A stretch of 64,000 nucleotides of DNA. It comes from Dromaius novaehollandiae. Its lineage: Eukaryota > Chordata > Aves > Casuariiformes > Dromaiidae. The notes under the pieces were generated by a model that saw only the letters and a program-made list of their open reading frames with translations, was not told where the DNA came from and made no database searches. A program made the translations under genes and the position numbers. The stretch is from assembly GCF_036370855.1 (NCBI RefSeq), contig NC_088098.1, positions 36,025,981 through 36,089,980 on the forward strand, in the 5' to 3' direction. This document shows, piece after piece, positions 40,880 through 55,439 of the stretch (its first letter is position 1; each line of letters starts with the position of its first letter).

Positions 40880-43800
40880 AAAGATAATATTAGATTAAAA
40901 TACAAAGTTTATATTAATAACCTACTGTGTATTATTATGAAAACTATTGCATGTGAATTTTCACCTAAAATTAATCTTTTTGTTATTTCTGAGATGGAAT
41001 GTTTTCATTTCATGACTTCTGAGATGTTTGACAGGAAAGGAGAGTTGGCTAGCTTTGCCATGACTTAGGAGGTGGTGACATCTTTCCTCCACATAGAGTT
41101 GTTGAAGCAGCAGTTTTAAAGGGGAAACTCCCACTATTCTTTGCAGAAATGCAAACTCTGGTTTATATATGGTTTATATTTATATATATAAATTTATTCA
41201 AATGAAGAATGATCTAGTGTTAAGTGTATTCCATTTTGGTAGCAGTGTATCTTATGCTGCACTTTTCTGAAATGACAGCAGTAGCTTTTTGCTTAGTTGC
41301 GTAGCAGAGCAAAACAGAGCTGACTGTACAGCAGTTATCCTTCAGACGTGTCTAAATTTTTCAGTCTATTTATGAGTATCAACAAACACTTTGTGCATAC
41401 TTTTGCCATGCGTTGAATGCTTCTATTTTCCTTTAATTTAGTTTAAAACTAGTAATGGAATTCCTGAGGTTTTGAAAGGAATAGCTCTTGGCAAGCCTGG
41501 AGTTTTGAAACCAAAGGCAAATTAAGATACCAAGCAAATACAGGGAGGACTACTACTTCAGGGAAGTATGTTAAGATTCTTCTGACATCTTAGAGACAGT
41601 TTGTTACATTTATTAAAAAAAAAAAAAAGTAACTTTGAATTACTCTCATAAAGCTTTGTTTTGTTTTAAGGAAAATATGCTTAAAAGAATCTTATTGGAA
41701 CTCAAGGGGACTTTTTTTTTCTTTTTCTTTTTTTTTTTTTGCTTGATGTTACTCAAGGGGTTTAGCCTTTTCAGCCAACCATTAGAAGTAAAGACTATAA
41801 TACTCCTTTCAGGTTTTTCTTTGTATTGGACTGTATTTTCCAGTAATACAAATATTGATTGAAGCATGTAATTAGATTACAAATTTTAGTTTAAATAAAA
41901 TATGCTCTAGCTTTTTAAATAACAGCAATAACTGTAACTGAAAATAGTTATTATACATCTATCAACTAGTACAATAATCCAGTCAAATTTCTGTTTGCAT
42001 TTTTTAAGTGTAATTGTGCTTTTTTAAAAGTGTCTATCTAGGAGCCACTTTAGTTCTGTGGGAATAAGAGAAGACTTAACGTGGGGAAACTTGTCTGGCT
42101 CTCATGGCTTTGGCCATTTTTGGAATCTGTGGTGCTACCTGCTGCAGCCATCTTCCTTTTGAGCCCTCTTCCCACTAATCCCAAGGTGTACAGTGTTTAT
42201 AGAAAACTTGTATGTTATCTCTTTTATTTAGGTTACTGCATCTCTACGTAGAGGTTCGTGGCTCTATGTGCCTTCACTCAGTCTTGCTTGTTCTTGCAGT
42301 GTTTCGTATTATCATAAACGCTGTGATGTCTCGGAGCTCATTATCATCTCTCTCAAACTTAACTCAGTTGCTTACCATTTGCAATGCTGCTGTCAGCACC
42401 ATAATCCTCTGTCGCCCAAGGCAGTAGTTTGGGAGTAGCCCTCTTTTTTTTTTCTTTTTTCTTTTCCTTTCTTTTCTCCTTGGATCTACAGTCATGTTTT
42501 ATTCATATCCTTCTTCCTTGTCCGAACAACGTTTCCGAGACCACATTTTTGTTTTCTGTCTTTACAAATAAAGTTTAGGCCTGTAGCTGTCATCTGGAGT
42601 ACTTCAAGTACCTCCTCCCTTTTCTTCAGATATTCATATCTCTGCAATCTGTTTAAAATACAGCTGGTAAGATTTTCTGCAGTCTGCTTGGCTGCTAGCT
42701 TCCCTCATCAAGTTAAAGCTCATTGTCCTTGAATTTGAAAGATCTGCACCTCATATTTCCACATCATAATCCTCTTTTTTCCCCTCTACTTTGGACACTC
42801 AAATCCATCACCTTTTTTTTTTGTCTCTATCTCTTCACTTAAGTTTCATTTCATATATCAAAATAGGGCTTGTTTTCACTACATAGTTTTAGTAGCGTTC
42901 TCCACTTTCATTTAGGAAACTTCTGAGTATACTGTGTTATTTATGTTAATGCCTCTATATGAGAAAATGATTACACCTCTGATTTTTTCCCGTGGTATTA
43001 AGACTATCCTGTTGTGTCTCTGGTTGTACAGATGAATTATCTTAGTGTCTACCCAAGCTGATAGGGATGCACATTAGCTTTTCATCCTTTTTAGAGGCCT
43101 ATGAAATTTATGTTGCTGTGTTTTCCAAATCTGGTTCATTGGTCTGATGACTGCACTTTTTACTTTAGAGTGAGAAAAGAGCACTGGTTGTTTCACATCA
43201 ATTCATACAGTATTTGGGTTGCTAAACTGGAGATATTTTTACATACTTAAATAATTTCTATTTGGCCCCTACTTTAGGATTCTTAAAAGCATTTTATTGG
43301 CAAATATGTATGGAGACTCTGCGTGAATGTTAATTTCAATATTCTTGTCTTTCTGGTAGGCTGTCTCTCTCTTTCTTCATTTATTGCATATGTCCTAGAC
43401 TGTGGTATTAAGTCGCTAAGTGAACCTTCTGTGCATGTACAGTTTTCTGGGAAAGATACATTAATCATTATATTAAACATTAAGATTTGTTATTTAAAGG
43501 AATTTGGCTAGGATTTTAGAACAAGCTAATATTCAATAAAATGTTATCCAATAACTTGTTCTCTAAACTTGAACTTTACGGTATTTATTTAGGCCTAGCA
43601 ATAATATTATAATAATACTATAACTTAAAGAAATTCTGAGTAATACATGTCGATCAGTCAGTCCTGCAACTCTAGAGAAAGCTCTATTCTTAAAAATTGC
43701 TGGACTAGAAAAGAATTTATACAGGAAGGAAAAACGGAATGTGCTACATAGTCAGATTTTATTTTCTTTTTTCTTTTTTCCTTTCTCCCTTGCTCTGGTT

Positions 43801-44797
43801 GACAGGTAGGTGGGTGAGCCTCCCTCATGCAGTGCTTGTGTTCCCCACCGCGTTCCCCAGCTTTCATGAGCAGCAGTGGAAGAACATGGGCTTTCACGGT
43901 ATTGTCTTCTGGCTCTTCAGTTCTAGAGCAACATTTGTTTGCTCTTACAGGCGCAACACATACCATAGACTTAGATCTAGATAGTTTCTGGCTTTCGTAA
44001 CAGTCTTTGAGTTTAAGCGTATATTGTGATTGCCATTTTAAGATACTTAGGGCCACTTAGTATCTTGAAATATTTCTAGTAGTAAACGGCAACAAAATGC
44101 CTGTAAATACTAAGGTTTAAGTTATTTGCCTTGGGTTTTCTGTGCCTATAGTGAATGTGGAGCATCTGACCTTCACAAATGTGTTTTCTTTTACTCTGAC
44201 TTTAGTCCATAAGTGTCAGTGTGTTTGCTTAATAAATATTTATTTCTTCCTGCTTCAGAGTTCCTTGTTCTGTTAAATCCCTGTAAATTGGTCCCATAGA
44301 GCACAACTTCATGTATGTCTGTTCAATTTATATTCACTTCTCTTCAAGAGTTTCTATTTCTTATGTCAGCTGTAAAATTACCTGGCATAATATAAATACG
44401 TAACAGTATGTTAAAAGGATGTAACTGACTAATTTTAAGTAGTATTTTTCTAAATAGTTTAATAATAAAGTAAAAAGTAGTTTAATATTAACATCAGTAG
44501 CGTAAAATAAAAATACTTCTCTGAAGCTTTGATTATGCTGGTACCATATTCTTTTAGCATTTTCTGTGAATTCTTCATTGCTGATGTTAAAATAAATAAA
44601 TAACACCTATTATAATAAAGTCTCTCGCCTATTCTGTCTTCCCCTCCAAGGGCATAAACACCTCTGATTTACCTTGGGGCTCAGCCTAAGGCAAGCCCTG
44701 AATATTTGTGTCCTGGTTTAAACATTTGAGGTTTTAGGGCTCACAAGTACAAGCATGTAAAAATTAATTGGAAAGCAGTTACACAGAGTTTTAAAAC

Positions 44798-44835
44798 TTT
44801 AATGTTCACATCTCACTTTAATGTTCACGCCTCAC
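44798..44835. repeat. 19-bp tandem duplication
   Basis: Two units, CTTTAATGTTCACATCTCA and CTTTAATGTTCACGCCTCA, lie back to back with two differences. Confidence 0.9.
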
Positions 44836-47800
44836 CTCTGACAGCTTCCTGCGCTCTATTGATATGTGAAGCAGAGCACAGTTTTAAGTGGCTCTTTTAT
44901 TTAGATCCTGATTCATGTAAGTTTTGCTTAATATATTGATGTTTTGTTGAACTATAGCTGACAAAATTTAGGAAAATGTATAGAGAAAATGATGTGCAGT
45001 TTAGGCATATGCCAGTCAGTCTGGAATCTCCTGGTTGTAAGTTCTAATGGCAGGGAAGAGCTAGACAGTAGATGATTGCTTTCTACTTTGCAGTGGGAAG
45101 ATTGTCTGAGGAGGAGCAAACCTGCGCATCTGAGACTTTGAGAACAGACTGAGGTACTTCGTGATAAGTAGTGTACTCTAGGGAAAGCTTTTAATAAAAT
45201 GATTAAATGTTGACTACTGTAAGATACTTTGTGCTAGTAAGTAGAGTGGTGTTAACTAGTCTATTTTGTGATAATGTCAAACCGCTGTGATGTTTATTGT
45301 ATAATACGGCTGGTTGCAGAGATACTATAGATGGATCAGCCCTAATGCTGACTTAGAGTGAACAGTGCAGTAAGGACCCTATGTTAGAGTCCCGTGAAAT
45401 GTTCTAACATAAGTTACTAAAACTGTAGTGAATGAAATACAATGCATGAAGTAAGTACTTTTAGACTTCTGTGCCAAAAAAGAAAATTTTAAGTATTTTT
45501 CTCCACATACTGCATACTTAGCTATTTTTTCCTTGAAACAGAGTCTTTATGAATTGCTGTAGTGCTTGATTACTTGAAGTTCTAGAAAATTTACAAGTAA
45601 ATAAATATATTTGAAATAAAACCCATTTGCTACTCCTGTTGTCAGATGTCAGAATGTCTAGGATAGGCAGATCACATTTTTCCATGTTGTTTTTCCAACA
45701 TATAAAAGTTTGTGATCTTAAATATGAATCCCTTTTTTTTTCTTCTTTTTTTCTCTAACGGAGTTATGCAAGTTAACATAGCTTTTATTGTTGATTAATA
45801 GCTAAAATTGTTGGGGGGGTTAGGACAGGGAAGGGATGACTAGTGTTTGTTCTCTTTTAGTAAAGAAATCTTCAACTCTCTCCATCATTTTGGTATGTTC
45901 GGCTCCATCATTAGTGTATAGAAATGCTAGCATTCAAATTATCAGAAATTGGACATAATCCAGGAGCTGAAAAGAATGTAAACTTTTGTATAACGAAATA
46001 TATAGGATGTCCCTGTTAGCTAGGGAGGAATAAGTGAAATACCGTATTAATGAGGTTTTTAAGTAGTTAGATTTTAGATTTGTTGTGTATGAAATGTTAT
46101 TTCTCCAGGGTGCTATACTAAGGAAATGTAGCTTCAGAAAGCCCTTGGCATTCTTGACTTCAAGAGCAAACAAGGAAATATCACAGAAGAATGCTTTGAA
46201 AAGATGATATAATAAAGCCTAGCAATGTATGGTGAACAGTAGAAGTGTTTTTATATATTACCTTGAGCAGTAAATATTCTGGGCTGGCTATTGGAGTGAT
46301 TTGAGAGTGAACTTAGTTAACCTTCACTGTAAATGCTCTATAGGACTCAATTCCAATACCAAACACAGGCTTAGTGATGCTAGATCACGTATTACCTTTC
46401 ATTATGAATGGGCTATTTTAAGGTGGGTAGCTGTGTGAAATTTTATAACTTAAGAGATATTAGACATAGAGATAATCAAGAAGACTATAAAAGTAGGAAG
46501 AATAAGTGTGTGTCTTGCTTGGCATGTAAGCTTATATAATTACAAATAAAATGTAACTAAAACTGTCACTAAAATGTTTGATGTTAAATTGTATTAAAAG
46601 ATGATCTCTTGCCAAGTTCCTCATAGGCTGACCCTAATAACAAACTTAAAATAGACTTTCTTTGGGTTTTCAAATCTGTCCTTGAGAATATATTGCTTTT
46701 ACATAACAGGTGAGAGCAAAGGTACTGTTGAACAGAAATGTGGTAAAAATGTCAGAAACCTTTGCTCTTCACTTTCATCTTGAAAGGTGAATTTTTTATG
46801 CTCTGTGCTAAAATCCCATCATATTTTCTTTCAAAACAGAGAAATGGTGACGAAAAAAATTGCATGAGAAAAATACTTACACTTTTAGTATAGAAACTCA
46901 TGTCAATACTGAGATTTGAAATTTTTCTGTTGGTGCAGGTACAGAGGGACTAGTTCATTCCTACTTTCCCTAAATATATTTTTAAGTTGTTTGAATGGTA
47001 CAGTTCATTCCAGCTACTCTACAGTTCAGTGAAGTGTAGCAGTTGAATTGGCTGTCGATAGTTTTTATTTTAATTCAGAAGTAGTGACAGCACAGCTTGG
47101 GACAGCGAGTACATTTTTTTTTCTTCTGTTTGCTTTGCACAGCCATCTTGTACATGGCTGATTAAGTGGTTTGTGAATTGGTTTACAGTATGCCTTATAG
47201 TCACTTTTTTTTCTTTTGGTTTGCTCTAAAAGCCGTGCTGTGAACTGCAGTGATTCAGCAGCTGCTGTGCGAGTGGCTCAGTATTTATGTCCTGCTGGAG
47301 GTAGGGAGGGGGTGTGTGGGGAGGTACTGTGTAAGCATAATTAATTCATCTGTTTGCTCCTTGGTATCTACTTCCCAGAATTTAATTTTAGCTCCAAGAA
47401 AACTGTAAATCTTCCCTATGAATTGTGTGATGACATATCAGTCAGGCTGCATCTACTCTGAAGAAGTGTACCAATGGTTTATGTGGTGCTGTCCGCCTGA
47501 TGTTAGCCCTGGTATTTTTCATACTTTTTGGTGTGTTATATATACACATAGTTTGGTACGTTTTTGGGGTGCCTTTCAATAACTAAACTTCTATTGGTCT
47601 AAAAAAAAAATGCATCGTCTTGGGTTATCTGCTACAATTAATGGTGTAAGTCTACAGTAGTGACTTGACAGAGCTCTTAAACAATTGCAAATGTAATAGA
47701 GCTGGTCAAAGTGTCAACTATAGGTGATTCTCTAGGGAAAGTCTTAAATGAGTTTGTACAGTGCCACATTAATGGTAGGCTGAGTTCTGAGGATCTTGTG

Positions 47801-48779
47801 ATTGCTTCTTGTTCCCTAGACTACCTGGTGGCCAGTAGGAAAGTCTAGATGTGCTACAGAGGTTGAAGAAAACAGGTATCGTTTTAGTACATAAATGAAT
47901 TCTAAAAGTTTGGAAAACTAACATACCCTCACAAATTTGTTTCCTCCAGTTTGGCCCTAGCTCAGTGAATATAACAATTTGACAAAATGAATCACCTCAG
48001 CAGCCGAGGATTAATGCATTTTGGATGGAATAACATAAAAATTACCTCACTGGAGCTAACCGGCCCACATTTCTGCTCTGCAGGGCGATTAGAATGGGCG
48101 AAGTTAATGTTCTTATTCCCTTTATTTGAAGCAGACTAGTGTGGTAGGACTGCTGGCAAACTTGTGCGAGAGGCGCTGGGTGGATGTGTGGAACCAGTTG
48201 TTCAGCTGATGTAATGAAGTTGCACTGAATTGTATTTGATCAAGCTCATGACAAAGTAATTAATCATGGATGAGTTTCTAGGATCTGTTAAGAACTGTTC
48301 AGTAATAACTTTGGCGGGAGCAGATAAACTCATAGCTCAGATGCTTCTGTTCAGAGTTTCTGTACTGTACCTAAAGCACACCTGGGGTTTGTCTACAGTG
48401 AGAAGTGAGTGGGCAGTAAGCTACTGTATAAATTTATAGCCTAACTCTAAGAACCTTCACAGTAAAAATTGGGACTGAGCAGTGAGTATATTTGTGTAAA
48501 TTTACACCCTAATTTACTGTAGCTCACTGTGAATGAGCTTCTACCATATACAAGTCTGTGGTTAATGGCTGTTGTGAATACCGTTAAATTACTAATGCTC
48601 TTCCTTGCAGTACTTTCTACCATTACAAGACTTCTGAGCAAGCTGAAGGTACGATTTACTAATACTGCTCTACAGGGACTATGAACCATCATGCTATTGA
48701 ACGGAAATCATTTAGGTGATACATGCAAATTAATAACTTTTGGTCCAAAGCAGGCATACGGTGTCAAATGTAATTTGGC

Positions 48780-49095
48780 AGCGTGCTTTGGTGTGAAGAG
48801 GAATTGGAACAGGGCACTTGGAAGAGAAGGGCGGGTCTCTTGGGGAAGGCAGAGGTGTATGCTGCGCACCCAGGCGTTCCCTCTGGACTCTTGCTCAGAA
48901 ACATCTTTCCTGCCCTGCTGCTTGCCGAATTGGGCAGTGAGGCTGCTCAGGAGCTTAGCGTGGGGGAAGGTGCTGAAGAAAGCAGTGAACTGTATGGAGA
49001 GTCTCCAGAGGAAGGGAACGGGTGCGGCGCTTTGTGCCACGGTTTTCCCCTTGTCGCTGGAGTGGTCGTGAGGAGCTCTGGGCTGGAGTGGTGAG
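48780..49095 (+). other. GC-richer patch with overlapping open frames
   Basis: Three overlapping open frames (126 and 103 codons on the plus strand, 139 on the minus strand) coincide with a local rise in GC. None of the predicted proteins resembles a family I know. Several frames being open at once points to low stop density rather than coding; an unannotated exon or an old repeat cannot be excluded. Confidence 0.35.
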
Positions 49096-52000
49096 CGTTT
49101 GTGGAGAGGATAGGCTGGACGGGGCAAATTATGCTAGAGCTTAGAGAATGAAGGTTTAGGTTCTGTGAGGGGAGTGGGTAAAGAAGGGGGAAGAGATAGA
49201 AGGAGGTCTGTCTCAGGGGGGAAGGTGGACTAACGTAGGCCAGAGTATAATATATGTTTGGTGAGTGTGGGGAGAGAAGATGGGGTAGGAAATTTCAGAG
49301 AAGAGGCGGAATTATCTGGAAAAAATCAGAGCTAGCATGATAGAACAAAATGGGTAGAAATACAAATCATGATTTAAATCAAAATACAATTTGTAAAGGT
49401 TGCTGTATGCTTTTCCTTGCTATTTTATAGAGCTAAATTTCTGAAGTGAACATTTTGTATTTTTCCTATATTTTTTCTGATTGCAGATAACATAATGTGT
49501 TTTCCTTTGCGGAGTTCCAGATTTCAAATGATCCATCTGTCCTGAAAGACATGTCTAGAAACTTGCTATGATTTACAGGCGTTAATATACTTTTGGTGGT
49601 AACAAAGTGGCTCGATCAGGTTCTGTTCTTCTGTTGAGATGTTCAATTTGAAATAAATAAAACTTTTGACCTGAATAAGTGGTACTTGGAAAATCATATT
49701 CTGGTGTGCCTTGTTGATGAATTGCATACCGAAGATCAAGCTTCTTCCATTTGTAAATTTTGGGTTTGAGTATAAAATTTACAAGTTATTCATAAACCTC
49801 AAATTTTTGCTACTCACAGTAAAGCAAACTGCGTTAACCATGATTTTGTACCATTTTTTTCATAAAGTGTAACTTTACAGTATGCTACAGCAAGGACATA
49901 ATTGCTTCTAACCAGCTGCACAGTAATACCTAGCAGGTTGTTTTGCTGAGGGTATTAATACTTCTCATTCCTGCCTATGAACTGAAGTTCTCAGGCTTCT
50001 GCTTTCCTAGTTTGTAAATAAACTAAAATCTTGGGGAGTACTGCTATCTGTGGGAAGCTAACTCCCTGTCTCTGCTGCAGCAGAAGAGTTTGCATCAATC
50101 TGCAGCACTGGGCAGGTGTTGGAGTTTGAGAACGGCCTTTCTCGCTGCATACCACAGGTGTTCAGCTGCTGGCAGTGCAGGAGTGAGCGATGAATATACG
50201 CTGGCTGTGGTTCCACAATGTATTATTTAAGTTTGCCAACTACTTGTTTTCTCTTCTGTGCTACGGTTTGCTGCCCTCTCGCTTGTGCTGTTTGGCCTGT
50301 ATGTAGGGTGACTGAAATAATTTAAACTGAAAGTCCTTTCCCTCCTTTCCAAAGGAAGTACCATGAGTGTGTGTGCTTTTGCATAATGTTCTTGCTTCCT
50401 TAGTTATTTTACAGAACACTTGTTAAGCAGTATTTGCTTCTAAGTGAAAAACTGTATTGTTTCCCATTGTAGTTTATGGAGTAGCATACAAGAATTGACC
50501 TGCATCTTCAGAGAGTCAAGATAAATGGGTTGGAATTTTTGAAGGAGCCTACAGATGTTAGGATCACTTTTAATCTGTGAAATATTAAAGGTTAAATAAT
50601 TTATTTGAAGTGATACAACAGTACCAAAATGCATAAAGTCTTTAGAATAAGAAAATCCTGAATGTGTTATAGTGGTCAGGTACTGCAGAGAATTCATTTG
50701 ATTCAGATGTAGAGTTGGACCTGCGAAAACCTAGAGTGTTTCGTGCAGGTGAGAATCCTAAAGGTTGGTGAGATTAAACAGAGGTCTAGGAGCTGGGTAA
50801 AGATAAGATAAGGTAATAGAAGAGCATAGGGAACTGAATGAGGACTGATAAAGCAGAGGGACTGGGAGCCAGTAGGAAGAATATTCTGAACTTTAGGTTC
50901 TTGATTTATTTTTTTTCCTGTATAGTATCACCTTTTACATATAATACTTGCATTAGTGTTTCCCTATCTTAGCTGTGGCTAGTTATCATATTTCATAGTT
51001 TTAAATTACTTTCAAAATTTCTGCAATATTGTTATGAATAGATAAGTAGCTTCTGTGCTCTGCTGTGGGGTTGATTGTATTCAGTGCAGATCAAGGAATT
51101 AAAATAAATGCTCGGAATATCTGGGATTAAAGTGCACTGAGAGTAGCCATAATGATGACTGTTTCACACTGCTTCTTTAACTGTGTCTACTCCTTAGTTC
51201 CTTTCTATTTCTGCTCCAGAATGTAGCTGTTACAGATTTTGTTGTTGTTATTGGAACGCAGTTTCTGTAACATGTTCTTGTTGATTAATTCAGTTATTGT
51301 TAGATGTAACGTTTTGCTTTGACAGAAGCTTGCATTTTGTTTACTTATACAGTCTGAGATGCGCCATTTTCATTTGCTTTTGAATTTTCTGTATTAACTG
51401 CAAAAGTACAGAGAGAAAGAATAGAGTCATAGTTTATCTTGGATTATCCAAACTTGCTTTGGAACATTATTGCCAAGGGCTTATTACGCTTAGTGATTAT
51501 TATGTTTATGAAGTTGTTGTATTTTCTCAAACCACAGTTCTTGTAAAAAGGATAATTAAGTTAAAGCTTGGGCCATTCTTTGCAGAATCTGTGCCAGCGC
51601 CAAAATATTTTCAAACAATACTTAGTTATCATTTCAAAGATTTCTTTTTAACTTGAAATACTAAGTAGTGGAATAACCTCTTAAAAATACTGTCCTCCTA
51701 GTTTAGCGAATATTAACTTTAAGGTGAAAGTAAGTCATTTATCTTCCACTGCCATTAGAAATCAGATAAACTTTAAGCCATCACATTGAGTAGCAAATTT
51801 CACCCTAGCAGTCAAGTCTATGTGCTCACTCTAAATTAATCTTTATGCTGTAGATCTTTTCTGGGCAGGGGGATTCTTGCTGTTTGCAGCTATGGTTGCC
51901 GAACACTTTAGTAATCAGGCTTTAGCAAATCACACTTCCAAAGACTTAATGCAATGTCTTTATGTAAAATATAATTTAGTGCTGAGTTGGGTGACTGCTT

Positions 52001-52584
52001 GAGCTGAAGGTTTATAAGGATGCTCGATATCCAGAGTTGACTTTTTCAAAAATGATGGGAATCCCTTTTGAAATACTTGGGAACTTCGAAGCTGTACTTG
52101 TGCAGAATGTTTGATACTTTCACTGCAGTGTAAAATAGAAGTTAAATATGCTGCTTTTAAATGTCCAGATATGGTAAGTCTTATCAAATCATTTTTTAAT
52201 GTTGAAACTGAAATATTAATAAGTTATAACTTGGGTAAGTTAAAATAATGAGTAAGTTGAAAGAGAGCAGTTTCAGAGGCTACTGGCTCTTTTCTTTTCC
52301 CTTAGGTATTATATCGGTTTCTGTAAAAGTGGTATACAGGCAAATGTATTTTAGCAGACCCATGGAATATCTCTGCGCATTATAATGAAGCTGTGTTTTC
52401 TTGACCACTTTAAAATGGTCTAAGTATGACTTGTTGCCAAAAAAAGTATTGCCTCTTCTTAGGCTGCATGGTACATCGTCCTCCCTTTTGTTGGCCCTAG
52501 TAAGGCCCCTAGTTGGCCTTTTTATCAGCTAGATCAGCACATTGATCTGGATTAAAGTTAGTCTAGCTAAACAGAAGATTAGCC

Positions 52585-52687
52585 AGAGGAGTAAAAACCA
52601 TGTCTTTCAACTGTAGACACCTTTTAGATCAGCTGAGAGGAGTAAAAACCATGTCTTTCAACTGTAGACACCTTTTAGATCAGCTGA
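52585..52687. repeat. Perfect 51-bp tandem duplication
   Basis: Units 52585-52635 and 52636-52686 are identical by eye (start AGAGGAGTAAAAACC, end TTTTAGATCAGCTG). The absence of differences means a recent duplication or an assembly artefact. Confidence 0.93.
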
Positions 52688-55380
52688 AAGAAGCGTAGAA
52701 TAGCATTCTAAGAAAGAAGAACAAGGCGGTTAATTCAGAATATTCTATCTTATGATAACATCTATTTTTATGATAATATCTATCTTATTCTGTATTTTGG
52801 TAACTTTGTTGTTTTTTTTTTTAAAGGATATTTTAATGCTACTTGATTTGTCATTTTCTGAGCCTGTTTTCTTCACATGGCAAGAAGAACCTAAGCTGTA
52901 GAGCTATTACAAATTAAGCCTTTGTTACCTCAAAAATAGAGGCTTGCTTTTGATAGAGGTATTTCTGTTAACTCTTGCCTCTTCTCAGTTTTATTAGAGA
53001 ACTACTTTTTACATAATGATTTTTTCTCTTGGTGTTTTTCTGGACTTCAGTGTCAACATAAAGAAAAGCAGTGAGTTGCCTGTGATGTAGATGTGTAAAT
53101 GTTAGTATTGAGTCATTTGGATTTCTTTGTGATTTCACAACAGTTGTAAGAGAAATTATTTAAATTTTTTTCAGGGGCGCAAGCAGGGATTGGCAGTGTA
53201 AAATTTTATGCAATAGCCCAATCTTTAATCTGCAATATTTAGAGTGGTCTTTAGCGATTCTGGATGTTCATTCTGTTCTGGCTTGTTCAAACAAATGGTA
53301 TTGTACAGTGATCTTAGTTGTTCCTTTTATGGAGTAAATGTCAACTGCTCTGGTTAAAGTGCATAGCTACTAATCACAATGGAATTGAGATGTGTGTGTA
53401 TACACATATACTTACACACAACCGAATATCCTTTGTAAACTGGATTTTTTCGTCATCTCCCTTCCTCAAGACACCCAAACACCACAGGTGCTAATGAGTG
53501 GCTACTGGGATGTGATTAAGGTAGTGCAGCTTTTTTAATTGTGAAATCGAATACTTAAGAGAAACCTTTTAAAAGCTTATCTTTAATTTTGAATATATGG
53601 TAAAAAGTACTTTCCTAATTCCAACTATTTTGAAAGATGTCTGCCTGTAATGTTAATTTTTTTTCTCAAGGGCATAAAATGTGTGAGCACCTTATTAACA
53701 TGAGTGTGTGTTTATAAGAAAAAAAAGAGCACCATTTTTCTTTAACCTTAATTTTTTTTTTTTTTTTGGTATGAATAGTTGTTGCTACCGATAAAAGTAA
53801 GTGTGCTTTTCATTGTGTACAGCCTGCCCTTGTTCTGTCTGCCTGGATTAGTAATGTTATTTTGATATGCAGACTAAATTAAGATGCTAAATTATTTGAG
53901 ATCTCTCCTCACTGTAAAGTTCGGAGTGATGGAATGTTTATTACACAAAACTTAAATTCTTAATACTAACTTGCAATTTTACTAACTATAAGGGGTGGTC
54001 TTAGACACAACTGTTCACAGGAATTTTTTTGTTTTCTCCAGCAATGTCCTATCCGTCCCTGCTGCTCGAAGACAACTGAAAACCCACGCTTTGCACTGAG
54101 CCAGCAGCAAGCGTGTGATATCAGTCACATGTTATAACATCTGTTTTTGCTATTCCTATTGCTGTCTTTTTCATTGATCAAATAAATAAGCAAGAACAAC
54201 TAAAGAAAAATATTTTTAATTTGGAAGCATCAGTTTCTTATAACTGAAGATGTGGCTTTTAAGGAATGGCTTGGAAAATGCATATAAATCTGAATTACAT
54301 TAAGATTTTTATTAGTTGCCATTGAATGTCAAACTTTAATGGTTTATATTTATTTTGACACTGTTTGACATTTTATTACATAACCTATATATATTTAGGT
54401 CAATTTATATGGGAAAGCTTGCACAGAGTATGGTATACATGCTTGTGCTATTAAATTGTTTGACTGTGTTTGTTAATTTTTTGTCTAAACTCACATAAAA
54501 TGATAATCTTCATCATGACAGTCCTCACAGATCTGTTGCAACTGATACTTCAACCTTCTTTCCAGCCTCCTCTACCATGGCAGAAGGGAGGAGAGATCAT
54601 ACAGGGTTTTTCTGAGAACCTGTGTTTATTTTTATTACTAACGTAATACTTGTCTGTCTTGCTTGCATAACTAGCAATAGCAGTGAAGAGACAGAGACAC
54701 AGGCTGGCAGTCAGTGCCTTAAAGTTTCTGGAAAGCTTAAAGAGATTATTTCTTTTTATGAAATGAAATTCAGAGCTATTCACTATTTCAGAGTTAGTGG
54801 ATCAATCGTATATTTGTATGTTGTGAGAACACCTGTAAAATCCATCCTGCTTTAAAGCAGTTGTATTACCTGGCTTCTTTCTGCGTGCAGGAGAGCTTTG
54901 GAAAGGAAAAGCAGCATGCTCTGGAAATATCAGTGTCTACATTACCATACTGATGGGTACAAAAGATCATGTCCTTCTGCCTGTTTGTTTGTAGTTTTGG
55001 AAAAGAGTCACTCTTTCTTTTTTCCGTTTAAATTGGGTAATTCTGTGCATTCTAGGACCAGCTAATTAATGTTTCAGTACAACTGATGACCAAAGTTTGC
55101 TTAACCAGTCAAGCATACTCTTTAATCTGTTTCCAAAACATGCCTGTTTTACAAGATGACAAGCCTGCTGGGCCACTAGGGAAGATTGATGTGGTAATTT
55201 TTGTGCATTTGGTAGAAATGAGTTGCACCATCCCGATCACCATTCATTGACGTTCATGCTGGTCATTTACAGTGTAATCCGTACTGACATATGCTCAACT
55301 TTGTTTACCATGCAGTAACTGTTTCTTGAAGTGTTTGTTGGGTACATGCTCTCCTGATCTGTTTTCTCTCCTTGCTACAG

Positions 55381-55439
55381 AGACTTTCCCCGATACAGAC
55401 CTCCGATGGTGAGGAAGCTGCAGGTGGCTTGTAGACGAG
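55381..55439 (+). other. FRS2: Candidate FRS2 5'-leader exon
   Basis: A good acceptor (TTTTCTCTCCTTGCTACAG, ending 55380) opens a short GC-rich block unlike the AT-rich flanks. Possible donors are GTGAGG at 55409, GTGGCT at 55424 and GTGCCC at 55440, so the 3' end is uncertain. Joined to the donor at 34455, the ATG at 34446 stays open for 20 codons and ends at TAG 55432-55434, which would make a small spliced upstream ORF. No transcript evidence is available here; chance is a real alternative. Confidence 0.35.

Noticed and set aside
43658-44056. 132-codon minus-strand open frame in the putative FRS2 intron
   Set aside because: No family resemblance; it includes a translated low-complexity polypyrimidine tract (a Lys/Arg run).
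48380-48590. DNA-transposon-like sequence with paired TAAATTTA cores and a GTCTACAGTG start
   Set aside because: Suggestive of an old transposon, but I could not align two terminal repeats convincingly.
48614-48651. Exon-like block between CTTCCTTGCAG and GTACGA
   Set aside because: The donor is weak, the composition matches the intron, and nothing links it to a transcript.
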